The notes beneath the pieces are model-generated. The model was not told the DNA's origin, ran no database searches, and saw only the letters and a list, made by a program, of their open reading frames with translations. From Flavobacterium hydrophilum (GTDB lineage Bacteria; Bacteroidota; Bacteroidia; Flavobacteriales; Flavobacteriaceae): a DNA stretch of 64,000 nt. This document shows, piece by piece, positions 1 to 9,502 of the stretch (its first letter is position 1; every line of letters starts with the position of its first letter). The stretch lies in assembly GCF_003202405.1 (NCBI RefSeq), contig NZ_QJHL01000008.1:93407-157406 (forward strand), in the 5' to 3' direction. The position numbers were made by a program, and so were the translations under genes.

Positions 1-1382
1 GGAGGTGCACTCAAAAGAGCAGCATCAGTTAAAATATCTAATCTTTCGTAGTTGTTTCTTCTGGCATTACGAAGCATATCGAACCAGCGCTTGCCTTCAA
101 ATGCAAGTTCACGTGAACGTTCTGCTAATATATAATCTATAACTTCTTTTTTGTTATCAGTACCAATTGACTCAGCAGTCTGGTCGATTGCATCATGCTG
201 TAATCTGACATATTCAATAATTGCGAGTGCCTCTGATCCTCTGTTCAATTCAGCAAGTGCTTCAGCCTGCAATAGTAATACATCTGCATAACGATATACA
301 AACCAATGGGTATCTGCATCCTGCAAATCTTTTCTGGTATCGTTATCTAAACCTACATATTTATAAATCTCATTTGTTCCGGGAACCAAAGCGGTACGCT
401 CACCGCGAATATCTTTATTAGCAGGATTTTCAAAGTCAACACCAAATACATCTTCTAAAACAGTTGCTGAAGCCAAAAACTGTGGCCTGAAAGTAAGGAA
501 ACCGTAAAATGGGCCTAAATTTGTTTTAGTATATTGGAATTCAAAAATGCTTTCAATTGAATTTCCTTTTGCAAAAACAGTATTAAACCAGATATTGTTT
601 GAAGCTTCAATTAAACCAAATTTACCGGATTTGACTACTTTGTCAGCTGCATCAAAAGCTTCCTGAAAATTATCATTCCACAGGTAAACATCTGCCAGCA
701 TCGCATTAATACTATACACTGTAATGCGCCCTTTGTCAGATGCAATATCACCATAACTCTCAACAGCGTATCCTTCAGCTAATTTTAGGTCTTTGATTAC
801 CTGGGCAAAAACCTCTTTTTGAGGAGTAACAGGCAATTGAAAATTATCCTCATCAGTAAGTGTTGCTGTTAATTTTAAAGGAACATCTTTAAAAGTACGT
901 GCCAATGTAAAATACAAATAAGCTCTTATTGCCAAAGCTTCAGAAAGAAAATGATTGAGCTGAACCTGAGTTAATGTTGGATCATTTTTCAGAACTGTAG
1001 GTGCAAGATCAATTATGGTATTGCAATAATTGATGGTTCTGTAAAAGATAGCCCAATTTGTCAAATCATTGGATGCCATAATATTCGAGTTCATAATGTC
1101 TCTTTGATCCTCCGTAACATTCGGACCCGGGGCAATCATATCGCCTCTTAATTCTCCGTGCATAAATAAATATTGAGGCATTGACAAATCACCTACTCCC
1201 GGAGGTGAATTTAACAGAGAAGAATACATACCAATAACAGCGGCCTGAATGTCTTCTTTGGTTTTCCAAAATTCTTCACGGATAATTCCGTCCTGCGGAC
1301 GTAAATCTAAGTAATCATCACATGATGTTACAGAGATAAACAGGGTGAAGATGGCGAAAATGGTTTTTATTTTAGTTTGCAT
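1..1382 (-). CDS. SusD/RagB-family nutrient-binding lipoprotein, 3' end outside window
   Basis: I translated this by hand because the frame stays open to the window edge. It starts MQTKIKTIFAIFTLF and reaches a lipobox with Cys at residue 21 (SVTSC), followed by DDYLDL, the usual SusD opening. Family marks seen include YRTINYCNTII, ALAIRAYLYF, VYRYADVLLLQAEAL and ELAFEGKRWFDMLR. The last two belong to the TPR-rich SusD fold. It should sit on the cell surface as the lid of the SusC porin encoded immediately upstream (16-base gap). About 460 residues are visible and the C-terminus is missing. The substrate cannot be told from the sequence. The family call is firm. Confidence 0.93.
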   Translation of the reverse strand, partial: MQTKIKTIFAIFTLFISVTSCDDYLDLRPQDGIIREEFWKTKEDIQAAVIGMYSSLLNSPPGVGDLSMPQYLFMHGELRGDMIAPGPNVTEDQRDIMNSNIMASNDLTNWAIFYRTINYCNTIIDLAPTVLKNDPTLTQVQLNHFLSEALAIRAYLYFTLARTFKDVPLKLTATLTDEDNFQLPVTPQKEVFAQVIKDLKLAEGYAVESYGDIASDKGRITVYSINAMLADVYLWNDNFQEAFDAADKVVKSGKFGLIEASNNIWFNTVFAKGNSIESIFEFQYTKTNLGPFYGFLTFRPQFLASATVLEDVFGVDFENPANKDIRGERTALVPGTNEIYKYVGLDNDTRKDLQDADTHWFVYRYADVLLLQAEALAELNRGSEALAIIEYVRLQHDAIDQTAESIGTDNKKEVIDYILAERSRELAFEGKRWFDMLRNARRNNYERLDILTDAALLSAP

Positions 1383-1398
1383 AATTCAAATTTTATTA

Positions 1399-4300
1399 TT
1401 AGAAACGGACAGAAGCTCCTACTGTAATACGTTTTGTTGGCGGAGTGCTGGATTTGTCGGCTGCGATAGCAAATGGATCGCCAGACTTCATAGTTACCTC
1501 AGGATCCTGACCTTTATAGTTGGTAAATGTGATTAGGTTATCTGCGGTTATGTAACAGCTTAAGTCTCCCAGTCTTAATTTTTTTATTAAATTTTTGCTG
1601 AAAGTATAACTGAAAGTAACTGAACGAAGACGGGCAAAAGAAGCATCTTCAACATAACGATCAGAACCTAACCAGTTGTAACCCGCTCCATAAACTGCTC
1701 TTGGCATATCGGTTACGTCACCCGGGTTGCGCCATCTTGATAAAACAGCCGTACTCTGGTTGCTGTATCCATACATGTTAGTGGTTTTCATATCAGTATC
1801 ATTCACGACTTCATACCCTACTCTGTATGTAAAATAAAGCAATAGTCTGAATTGGTTATTAAAAGTTACTGTAGGTCCAAAACCACCTGAGAATTTAGGA
1901 TTACTATTTCCTAAATATACAACATCACGGCTATCGATATTTCCATCATGGTTGACATCTTCGTACATGGCATCTCCGGGTTGGAATACATAATTTGTAA
2001 TTGGATAATTGAAACGCATAAAAACGTCTTGTCCGTTAGGACCTACAATAGTATTACCACTGGCATCTTTAGCTTTAGTCGCATTTAGATCAGTATATAC
2101 TCCTTTAAAACGGTATCCGTAAAATGATCCAAAAGGATTGCCAACCTGAAGAAAACGCTTATATTCTCCATTTTTGTCTGTATTTCCACTTTCACTTGGA
2201 TAATATTCAGAGATTTCTTTAACCGTATTTTCATTGCTTGAAACGTTAAAATTGAAATCAATTTTCCATTTATTAGATTTGAGAGGAGTGGTGTTAAGTG
2301 CTATTTCAAATCCTTTGTTTTGTAATGTTCCTACGTTTTGATCTACACTATTGTAACCTGAAACACTGCTTAGTTGAAGATTGTCAAAAATAAGATCTTT
2401 GGTAATGTTTCTATACAAATCTACATCTAGATTAATACGGCCTTTAAATAATTGCAGGTTGAAACCTAAGTTTGTACCTTGTAATGTTTCCCAACGAAGA
2501 TTACTCAATTCGATATTGGAAGGAAAAACGCCATTAAGACCTAAATACTGAGTTGTGAAATTCGAATACGTGTTGAAATAAGTATAATCAGCTTTTGGGG
2601 CTCTTCCGGATTCTCCGTAACTTGCCCTGATACTCAAATCGTCAAGAAATGAAATGTTTTTCATGAATGATTCTCCTGAAACTCTCCAACGACCGGATAT
2701 TGAAGGGAAAAAACCATACCTGTTTTCCGGCCCAAATTTAGAACTTCCGTCTCCACGTACCCCTACATTAAGGATGTAACGATCCAGTAAACCGTATTGT
2801 ACACTCATTAATGCACCAACAGTTCTGGCCTGACCATTACTGGTATATAAAAATAAATCAGAGTTTTGAGTTCTTGACGGAACTGATGGGTCTGTTAATA
2901 CAGATGAAGCGGTATTGGAGGTCATTGACCTGTGAGTCGTGTACATGAAATCATTGGTTTGCAATGATAATAATGTTTGTAAAGTTTGTTTTTCTCCAAT
3001 ATTTGGCGTCCAGATAAAGTTTGTTTTGGTTACAATATTAGACTCATCGCTATCAGCATCAGATGCTCTGTTTACAGCTGTTTCAGTAAAAGGGCGTCCT
3101 GTTGCATTTTGTGGTAAAAATGCTTTGGATTTTGTGCTTTTATAATCAAATTGTAAATCGAAAGTCGAAATAAATATTTTAGGTATAATATCCACATTCA
3201 CATTAAAATGCGGAGTTATACGGTCCTGCACCTGATCATTCATAGCATATTCAGCCATTGCAAGTGGATTATAGGTACCTGAATAAGTCCCCTGAATATT
3301 AAATGCCGGCGAAAAATAATTTGGTGTAAGATTTCCCATTTCGTCATATTCATAAATGCTCATATTTGGCATTTTAGTGAAGGCAACAGCACGCAAACGG
3401 TCACCATCCTTATCATCAAAACTATTTACATAGTTACGTTGCGTTTTAGTATGAGTATAAGCGATATCGGTTCTGAATTTAATACGGTCAGAAACGATAT
3501 AATCCAAATTTAATCTGGCATTTAATCTTTCCAGACCTGTTCCTACGGTTACTCCCTTTTGTGTGTAGTAACCAACAGAACTAAAATATCGGGCTTTTTC
3601 TCCACCTCCCTGTAGAGAAAGGTTGTGTTCATGTGTTATACCTGTTTGTGAAATAGCACCTACCCAGTCTGTATTTTGCCCGTAATTCTTATAATTGTAA
3701 ACATCTATAGGATCATACTGAAATTCTTTAACAAGCCAGGTATTCAACGGAATTCCGTTTCTGTTCATAACTGCTTCAGGAATCAGTTGAGAATACTGAT
3801 CTCCACTTAACATTGGAATAGTAGAAGGCAATTTAGAAATCGTTGATTTATAGGTGTAAGAAATTTTAGGAGCACTTACTCCTCCACGTTTAGTAGTAAT
3901 TAATAAAACCCCACTGGCAGCACGTGAACCCCACATTGCAGTAGCAGCAGCATCTTTTAAAACGGTGATGCTTTCAATATCTGTAGGAGCAATATTTAAT
4001 AAAGCAGAGTAACTTTCAGAATCTGCAGTACCAAAATTAAAATCATCCGGTACAGATGTTTCATATGGCATTCCATCCACTACAATTAAAGGATCTGAAG
4101 AACCAGAAATAGAAGAAGTCCCTCTAATTCTGATTTGCATTCCTGCCCCCGGATCACCGCTGGTAGATGTAATGTCTACACCGGCCAGACGTCCTTGTAA
4201 AGCTTCATCAATAGTAGGAGCCTGAGTGTAAGCTAAGTCTGCAGCATTTATAGAGACAGAACTGGTAGTCCTGTTTCTGTCATCAATTTTCATTAAACCG

Positions 4301-4686
4301 TTATCAGATTTTTTTGTACTGGTAACCACTACCTCGGTAAGTGATTCTACAGTAGAAACAAGTGCAATTTTAATTGATTCTCTGCCTTTAATTTCAATGC
4401 GTTGGGATTTGTATCCTATTGTTGAAATAAATAGTTTATTGTTTGGATCTTTAACACGTATGGCAAAATTTCCATCGATATCTGTTATTGCACCGGAAAC
4501 AGTACGATTTTCAGAATCCTGCTCTGCAATTGTTGCTCCGGGAATACTTAGTTTATCACTTGAGTCAATAACCTGACCACGAACTAAAAAAGTTTTATTT
4601 CCTTGTTGTGCCAAAGCTGGAAAAGCAGTCAGTAAAACCAAGGCAAAAGTAAAACTGTAAAATATATTTGTAATTTTGTGTCTCAT
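1399..4686 (-). CDS. SusC/RagA-family TonB-dependent outer membrane receptor
   Basis: This 1095-residue protein has a signal peptide ending in PALAQQ. A carboxypeptidase-regulatory-like domain follows (about residues 32-110, GQVIDSSDKLSIPGATI...). The plug domain contains EALQGRLAGVDI, IRIRGTSSISG and DPLIVVDGMPYE, and a long 22-strand barrel region ends in the aromatic terminus VGASVRF. SusC proteins take up oligosaccharides with the SusD partner and use TonB energy. It lies 1 base after the FAS1 gene and 16 bases before susD, so the three genes are surely co-transcribed. The substrate is unknown. No glycoside hydrolase is visible on this side, so the rest of the locus must lie left of the window. 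Confidence 0.95.
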   Translation of the reverse strand: MRHKITNIFYSFTFALVLLTAFPALAQQGNKTFLVRGQVIDSSDKLSIPGATIAEQDSENRTVSGAITDIDGNFAIRVKDPNNKLFISTIGYKSQRIEIKGRESIKIALVSTVESLTEVVVTSTKKSDNGLMKIDDRNRTTSSVSINAADLAYTQAPTIDEALQGRLAGVDITSTSGDPGAGMQIRIRGTSSISGSSDPLIVVDGMPYETSVPDDFNFGTADSESYSALLNIAPTDIESITVLKDAAATAMWGSRAASGVLLITTKRGGVSAPKISYTYKSTISKLPSTIPMLSGDQYSQLIPEAVMNRNGIPLNTWLVKEFQYDPIDVYNYKNYGQNTDWVGAISQTGITHEHNLSLQGGGEKARYFSSVGYYTQKGVTVGTGLERLNARLNLDYIVSDRIKFRTDIAYTHTKTQRNYVNSFDDKDGDRLRAVAFTKMPNMSIYEYDEMGNLTPNYFSPAFNIQGTYSGTYNPLAMAEYAMNDQVQDRITPHFNVNVDIIPKIFISTFDLQFDYKSTKSKAFLPQNATGRPFTETAVNRASDADSDESNIVTKTNFIWTPNIGEKQTLQTLLSLQTNDFMYTTHRSMTSNTASSVLTDPSVPSRTQNSDLFLYTSNGQARTVGALMSVQYGLLDRYILNVGVRGDGSSKFGPENRYGFFPSISGRWRVSGESFMKNISFLDDLSIRASYGESGRAPKADYTYFNTYSNFTTQYLGLNGVFPSNIELSNLRWETLQGTNLGFNLQLFKGRINLDVDLYRNITKDLIFDNLQLSSVSGYNSVDQNVGTLQNKGFEIALNTTPLKSNKWKIDFNFNVSSNENTVKEISEYYPSESGNTDKNGEYKRFLQVGNPFGSFYGYRFKGVYTDLNATKAKDASGNTIVGPNGQDVFMRFNYPITNYVFQPGDAMYEDVNHDGNIDSRDVVYLGNSNPKFSGGFGPTVTFNNQFRLLLYFTYRVGYEVVNDTDMKTTNMYGYSNQSTAVLSRWRNPGDVTDMPRAVYGAGYNWLGSDRYVEDASFARLRSVTFSYTFSKNLIKKLRLGDLSCYITADNLITFTNYKGQDPEVTMKSGDPFAIAADKSSTPPTKRITVGASVRF

Positions 4687-4687
4687 T

Positions 4688-6892
4688 TTATTGTTGATAT
4701 GTAAGATAGTTATCTACTAAATGAATTAAAGATCTGTCTGCCAAATTATTACTTTGTGCGGGTACGTAGTGAGCCCAGTTTAAATAAGAATCTCTGAAGG
4801 ATAAAGTACCAGGGGTGCTCTCAACCAACACATAGATTTTTTCGCCAAAATTATCTTTTCTTTGAGTTTCAAACTCCCCCGTTGTCAATCCGTCATTAGA
4901 AGCTATTTTATTTACTAAAATGTGTGCACGAATAAAGTCTATAACCTTATCCTTATCACTTTGAATTGCTGGAGTAACAGAGGAAGGCAAAGCACCTTTT
5001 GTTACTGCCTTTGCAATTGCAGCATTATTAGGAATTATAAAAGTGTAAGACGTTCCTAAATCAACTCCCTGAATTTTACCTGTAACAGGATCGTATATAG
5101 TAGAGTTTTTGAGATAATCAAAGAAAGAAAGGTACTGGGAATTAGCCGTTTCAGATAAACGTTTTATTTTTAGTCCCTGCATCTCTTCACTATATTGAAG
5201 TAAATTATCAACATAGTAGGTTCTTCCATTTTGCTGGTCTTCGTGACCAAGAATTCCAACTGGTGTACCGCCTGTTACTTCATTTCCTGCCGCATATAAT
5301 TTATTATTGCTCCATTTGATGTATTCACCCGGAAGATCCATATCTCCTGAACGAATAATACCTGAGCCGGACAAATCGTTTAATTCTCCGTTTGGAGTTA
5401 GCACTATTCCATTATACAGAATGCGTAATAAGCGAGCCCTTGCAAGACCACTTGCAATAGATGAACCTCCAACTGCGGGATTAATATAAGTCCATGATGA
5501 AAGTGTAGCATTGTATCCAAATCCCATTTCCATAAGCTTAGCATCTGATGGTAAAAACAGGGTATATCTTGTACTGATATTACTAATCATTTCCTTTAGC
5601 CCTGATCCATCATTCATTAGCCTTGTAGCCATGGTGAATTTTGGATCTAAATATGCCGAGGTGTAAACACTGTAAAACAAATTCGATTTTTGAATTTTAT
5701 TAGTGCCATAAAAAAATCCGTTACTCAGGATTTTAGCCTCAGTAATATCAGCATTAAAATTAAATCTTAGATTTTCATTCAAGGCATTGCTATTAGCTGG
5801 TCCTTTTGATGGCCAAACAGCATTTTGAACCATATGAGCATTAATAAAATCGCGAAAAATGTATATAGGAAGTACATTCAGAGAAGGATAATTTTTGAGT
5901 AACACATGGTCTATAAAATCTTGTAAAGGTCCATTTTCAGGAACTAACATCGTATACAAATCACTTTGACCGTCATTATCAGCCTGTTTTAAATAATTCT
6001 CATTATTTGGAGAAAATGACAAAGTAGGATCGTAAAATTTAATGTAAACATTATCTGATTTTCCAGTGTAATTACGATATGTGTTTGTAACATCCTGATT
6101 AAAGTAGTAAGAAACCAGTCCATGATCTTCCAGCAATTCGCGAAACTTACTATATTTTGGGTTTTGCTCTAAATATTGCTCAAGTGTTGGTAAGGGAAGA
6201 TTTACTTTATTAACTTCATGAATAATTCCATTTTCAGCAACAATATCAGCCTCGGTAACTTTAGAATCCAAAACATTAAATCCGGAGTATTGCGCATTAG
6301 GATAGAAATAATTAAAATCGACAGCACTTAAGCTTTTTGCTGCGAAATGCTCATCTGTAAAATAACTGATATATTTATTGTTGTTGTCTCCAATAGCATA
6401 AGCTCCATTACGATTGGCACCTACGATCACTTTAGATTCTCCTTTAATTGTTTTAGTTACAAATCCGTCATAATATGCCGTTCTTCTTCTAAAAGCATTG
6501 TCAATTACCCATCCCGTCCCGGATTGGTAGTCAGAAAGTTGCTCAGTACGGAAAGCATTGTATATAAGGGCATATCTAACAATTTTTGCCGCAGTTTCAG
6601 CATCAATTTTATTTACATCTGTGATACCTTGTTCCTGAAAATACTTATTGAAAGCCTCGTCATTAGGAGCCATCATAGTCCAATAACCGGCTTTGCCTAA
6701 AATATCTTTGTATCCGGCTTTTTCTATTAAAACCAGAAGATTTTTAAAATTTCCAAGAGCTTCAAGTCGTTGGTAAATAGGAGGTTCCAGAGTGTCTGGT
6801 CGCTCATAGTAATCATCATATGCATCCTTGCTGCAGCTTGACAGAAGGATTAAAAATGAAAAGACAAGTAATTGGTGTATTTTTTTCTTCAT
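4688..6892 (-). CDS. Fasciclin (FAS1) domain lipoprotein
   Basis: The product is a 734-residue lipoprotein: MKKKIHQLLVFSFLILLSSC gives a Sec signal with Cys at residue 20. FAS1 signatures are visible, for example YWTMMAPNDEAFNKYF near residue 67, YTLFLPSDAKLMEMGF in the middle and YTFIIPNNAAIAKAV near residue 630. This suggests several FAS1-like units in a row. FAS1 domains usually mediate adhesion or binding. In Bacteroidota they are found next to SusC/SusD pairs as probable surface glycan- or protein-binding partners, which is the likely role here. It is the first gene of the FAS1-susC-susD unit and ends one base before susC starts. The ligand cannot be inferred. Confidence 0.88.
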   Translation of the reverse strand: MKKKIHQLLVFSFLILLSSCSKDAYDDYYERPDTLEPPIYQRLEALGNFKNLLVLIEKAGYKDILGKAGYWTMMAPNDEAFNKYFQEQGITDVNKIDAETAAKIVRYALIYNAFRTEQLSDYQSGTGWVIDNAFRRRTAYYDGFVTKTIKGESKVIVGANRNGAYAIGDNNNKYISYFTDEHFAAKSLSAVDFNYFYPNAQYSGFNVLDSKVTEADIVAENGIIHEVNKVNLPLPTLEQYLEQNPKYSKFRELLEDHGLVSYYFNQDVTNTYRNYTGKSDNVYIKFYDPTLSFSPNNENYLKQADNDGQSDLYTMLVPENGPLQDFIDHVLLKNYPSLNVLPIYIFRDFINAHMVQNAVWPSKGPANSNALNENLRFNFNADITEAKILSNGFFYGTNKIQKSNLFYSVYTSAYLDPKFTMATRLMNDGSGLKEMISNISTRYTLFLPSDAKLMEMGFGYNATLSSWTYINPAVGGSSIASGLARARLLRILYNGIVLTPNGELNDLSGSGIIRSGDMDLPGEYIKWSNNKLYAAGNEVTGGTPVGILGHEDQQNGRTYYVDNLLQYSEEMQGLKIKRLSETANSQYLSFFDYLKNSTIYDPVTGKIQGVDLGTSYTFIIPNNAAIAKAVTKGALPSSVTPAIQSDKDKVIDFIRAHILVNKIASNDGLTTGEFETQRKDNFGEKIYVLVESTPGTLSFRDSYLNWAHYVPAQSNNLADRSLIHLVDNYLTYQQ

Positions 6893-6960
6893 TCCTGGTT
6901 AGTTTAATATAATTGAAAGGCTAGTTAGTTTTAACTTTTTTTTAGTAAATACCGATATGC

Positions 6961-6968
6961 CAAACCTA
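6961..6968 (-). promoter_or_regulatory. Probable -7 box (TAGGTTTG) of the FAS1-susC-susD operon
   Basis: On the minus strand the sequence reads TAGGTTTG, matching the Bacteroidota TAnnTTTG element, about 70 bases before the FAS1 start codon. No clean TTTG occurs at -33, which fits a promoter that needs an activator. Confidence 0.5.
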
Positions 6969-6987
6969 AAGTGTTCTGCTGCTAATT

Positions 6988-7005
6988 CTATCCTGCACTA
7001 TCCTG
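6988..7005 (-). repeat. Direct repeat (AGGATAG x2, 10-base period) upstream of the FAS1 promoter
   Basis: Two copies of CTATCCTG on the plus strand (6988-6995 and 6998-7005), i.e. CAGGATAG on the minus strand, start exactly 10 bases apart. They sit about 20-40 bases upstream of the -7 box, where the -33 element would be. One-helical-turn spacing in that place is typical of an activator site. The cognate regulator is unknown; the adjacent LuxR-type protein is the obvious candidate. Confidence 0.45.
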
Positions 7006-7329
7006 TTTTTTTTTATATGTGTTTTTTTTAGCAGAATTAAATATTAATACCATAATCTCTGTGTTAATATTTTGTAAATATGTAAAATCAGTATTTATAA
7101 GGGTTTGCATTATAATTTATGTGATTTTTAACGGTAACAGGCTCTTGAAAAAAAAGAAGTTATTTTTGAAAAAAACGTCAAAAAGAGTAGCTATATCAGC
7201 ATTTTATGAAAAATATTGAGCTTTTTTTAGAAGAAAATAAATACTAAAATCATACGTAGTTTTATTGAAAAAGTGAATTAATTTTCTAATAGCAAAAAGT
7301 TTAACTTAGAATATACAATATGTTTCGTT

Positions 7330-7353
7330 TTAACATTTTTTATGTTAAATTTG
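7330..7353 (+). promoter_or_regulatory. Promoter of the LuxR-type regulator with overlapping inverted repeats
   Basis: TAAATTTG at 7346-7353 matches TAnnTTTG and lies 24 bases before the ATG. TTAACAT-5-ATGTTAA (7330-7348) overlaps it on the left, and GTTAA-5-TTAAC covers the -7 box itself. The arrangement suggests a repressor or autoregulator site, though the arms are short and AT-rich. Confidence 0.4.
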
Positions 7354-7377
7354 TTAACACAGTTTAATTGAATCAGA

Positions 7378-8133
7378 ATGCTTCCAGAAATACAAAGATT
7401 ACACGATGTTTGGCTGAATAACCGAACAGCTCAAACCACATCTTCAAATCAAATATCCTTTAATGATCTTACTAATTCAATTATTAGTACAGGGCCATTT
7501 TCTTTTTACATTATTGACTTTTTTGATATGTCATTGTCACATATAAGTCCTTCCATATTTGAAATGCATGGCTTTGATCCGGAAACTTTAACGTTCAATG
7601 ATATATTAGGTGCCATTCATCCCGATGATATTAGTTTTGTAGTAAAGGCAGAAGCATTTTTGACTAAGTTTTTTTTCGAAAATGTAGGACGGGAAAAACT
7701 CTTAAGTTATAAAATCAGTTACAGTCACAGATGCAGAGTAAAAAGTGGCGAATATGTTTTGTATAACCATCAGGCATTAATGCTGACTATGGATGATAAC
7801 GGAGGATACGGAAAATCATTAAACATTCATACCCGAATAGATCATTTAAGCAATTTTAATACCTACAAAATATCTCTTATTGGTTTAAATGGTGAACCTT
7901 CTTTTATGAATCTGAGTCTTGATGATGAAAATAAAGAAAATAAAGAATTTTCTAAAAGAGAAATTGATATTATCAAACTAATTGGAAAGGGCTTGAGTAA
8001 TGCTGAAATAGCTGATGAACTTTTTATTAGTCCTTTGACGGTAAAAAAACATCGAAATAATATATTGGCTAAATCTGATTCTAAAAATACAGCAGAACTC
8101 ATAAAAAACTGTATTCTGCAGGGGATTATTTAA
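7378..8133 (+). CDS. PAS-like sensor protein with C-terminal LuxR-type DNA-binding domain
   Basis: The protein has 251 residues. The N-terminal two thirds look like a PAS fold: ISPSIFEMHGFDPETL, then FNDILGAIHPDDISFV around residues 78-90, the classic PAS run. The last 65 residues are a LuxR/GerE helix-turn-helix: FSKREIDIIKLIGKGLSNAEIA, then ELFISPLTVKKHRNNI. No receiver domain or membrane segment is seen, so it probably senses a small cytoplasmic ligand and acts as a one-component regulator. It is divergent from the FAS1-susC-susD operon and is a natural candidate to control it. A strong terminator follows. Domain calls are solid; the target is inference. Confidence 0.85.
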   Translation: MLPEIQRLHDVWLNNRTAQTTSSNQISFNDLTNSIISTGPFSFYIIDFFDMSLSHISPSIFEMHGFDPETLTFNDILGAIHPDDISFVVKAEAFLTKFFFENVGREKLLSYKISYSHRCRVKSGEYVLYNHQALMLTMDDNGGYGKSLNIHTRIDHLSNFNTYKISLIGLNGEPSFMNLSLDDENKENKEFSKREIDIIKLIGKGLSNAEIADELFISPLTVKKHRNNILAKSDSKNTAELIKNCILQGII

Positions 8134-8236
8134 ATTTCTCCATTATGAGAACATTTGCAATTTCGAAACCTGCTTGAAATTATTAGATGTTAGCAGTATT
8201 GATGCATTGAAAATTGATTTTAATTTTATTGCATTT

Positions 8237-8288
8237 AAAAAAAAAGACCATCTCAGAATAAGATATTCTGAGATGGTCTTTTTTTTTA
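8237..8288 (+). terminator. Strong intrinsic terminator after the LuxR-type regulator
   Basis: A perfect 17-bp stem (AAGACCATCTCAGAATA, 8244-8260, pairing with 8264-8280) has a 3-base loop and is followed by a run of T. An A-run on the left side means it could also work in the other direction. Confidence 0.9.
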
Positions 8289-8331
8289 AATCTAACAACT
8301 GAAAATATTTTTAAAATATTACTTTAAATAT

Positions 8332-8361
8332 TTTGAATACTAAATCGTTTTAGTATATTTG
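8332..8361 (+). promoter_or_regulatory. Promoter with LacI-type operator before the SGNH esterase
   Basis: TTTG at 8332-8335 and TATATTTG at 8354-8361 form a good -33/-7 pair with an 18-base spacer. The operator ACTAAATCGTTTTAGT (8339-8354) fills the spacer and is a palindrome around a central CG with one mismatched pair. LacI-family operators typically have a central CG. Repressor binding here would block RNA polymerase. The leader to the gene start at 8554 is about 185 bases, with nothing else recognisable in 8134-8553 beyond the terminator at 8237-8288. Confidence 0.75.
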
Positions 8362-8553
8362 CCTGCTAATTGTTCGTTTTTGCTAATAAGTATGATAATT
8401 TCAAAACTTATTTATTAATTGATTTTTTAATAGTTAAATTTTGATGTACTTATCAATATCAAAACAAAAAAGCAGATAAATTTTGAAACGTTATTTCGAA
8501 TTTTTCAATGTAGACAAATGCCTTTTTATTATAAATCAACCCTTATTTTTAGA

Positions 8554-9243
8554 ATGAAAATCAAACTTTTTTTTTACCAAATCTTATTAATATTGGTTGC
8601 TTCTAATTTTTCATATGCTCAGGATTGGCCTAATTTAAATAAGTATAAACAAGAGAATGCTACAGTATCGGTTTTAAATTCTAAAGAGAATAAGAGGGTC
8701 GTTTTTATGGGGAATTCTATAACAGAAGGATGGCGGAGTAAAAGACCGGATTTTTTTAAAAACAAAAATTATATTAACAGAGGGATAAGCGGTCAGACAA
8801 CACCACAAATGTTATTGCGATTTCGACAAGATGTTATTGATTTGAAACCTTCAGTAGTTGTTGTTTTAGCCGGGATAAATGATATCGCGCAAAATACAGG
8901 ACCCTATTCGGTTGAAGCTACCTCGGGGAATATTTTTTCGATGTGTGAATTGGCTAAGCAAAACGGAATCAAAGTTATTATTTGTTCAGTACTTCCTGCT
9001 ATAGATTTTCCCTGGAGGCCAGGTCTTGATCCATCTCAAAAAGTTATTGCTCTAAACACTATTCTTAAATCTTATGCGGCAAAACATAAATTTGAATATG
9101 TGGATTATTTTTCTGTAATGGTCAATGACAAACAAGGTTTAAAAGAAGAATTGGGTACGGATGGTGTGCATCCAAATGAAGCAGGATATGCTATTATGGA
9201 ACCAATTTTACAAAAATCTATTTCAAAATTACTGAAAAAATAA
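8554..9243 (+). CDS. Secreted SGNH/GDSL-family hydrolase (carbohydrate esterase-like)
   Basis: The start at ATG 8554 is chosen because MKIKLFFYQILLILVASNFSYAQ is then a clean signal peptide; an in-frame ATG lies 12 codons upstream. The SGNH blocks are visible: VFMGNSITEGW (block I, GNS in place of GDS, nucleophile Ser), GISGQTTPQML (block II Gly), VVVLAGINDIAQ (block III Asn) and DGVHPNEAGY (block V Asp and His). Enzymes of this type remove acetyl or other acyl groups from glycans. It is the first gene behind a LacI-type operator and probably deacylates mannan oligosaccharides in the periplasm. The substrate is inference. Confidence 0.88.
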   Translation: MKIKLFFYQILLILVASNFSYAQDWPNLNKYKQENATVSVLNSKENKRVVFMGNSITEGWRSKRPDFFKNKNYINRGISGQTTPQMLLRFRQDVIDLKPSVVVVLAGINDIAQNTGPYSVEATSGNIFSMCELAKQNGIKVIICSVLPAIDFPWRPGLDPSQKVIALNTILKSYAAKHKFEYVDYFSVMVNDKQGLKEELGTDGVHPNEAGYAIMEPILQKSISKLLKK

Positions 9244-9502
9244 ACCAAAAGTTACTTTTAAAAGGAAGGTGATAATTTAAATATTTAACATTTTTTCTGA
9301 TTAGCACGAGAATGGATTGATAATAGTGGAGACTGCATACGAGAATAGTATTGTTTTTTGATAATATAGTATCGAATGACAAAAGTCTTTCTTTTTAGGT
9401 TTGAATATTATTTTTAATCTAAAAATAATAAGGATTTGAATAATAAGCATAATGAATTTAATAATTGATTATAAGTTAAAATAATTAAAACGATTGAAAA
9501 AA

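Larger units (their letters stand above)
6893..7377. other. Divergent intergenic region between FAS1 operon and LuxR-type regulator
   Basis: This gene-free stretch of 485 bases is very AT-rich. It holds a minus-strand promoter at 6961-6968, a pair of direct repeats just upstream of it (6988-7005), and a plus-strand promoter with overlapping palindromes at 7330-7353. A 66-codon frame at 7019-7219 is low-complexity Lys/Ile/Phe sequence and I do not count it as a gene. No RNA gene was recognised. Confidence 0.7.

Noticed and set aside
7019..7219. 66-codon frame between the FAS1 gene and the LuxR-type gene
   Set aside because: It is Lys/Ile/Phe-rich, in an AT-rich regulatory region, with no family resemblance.
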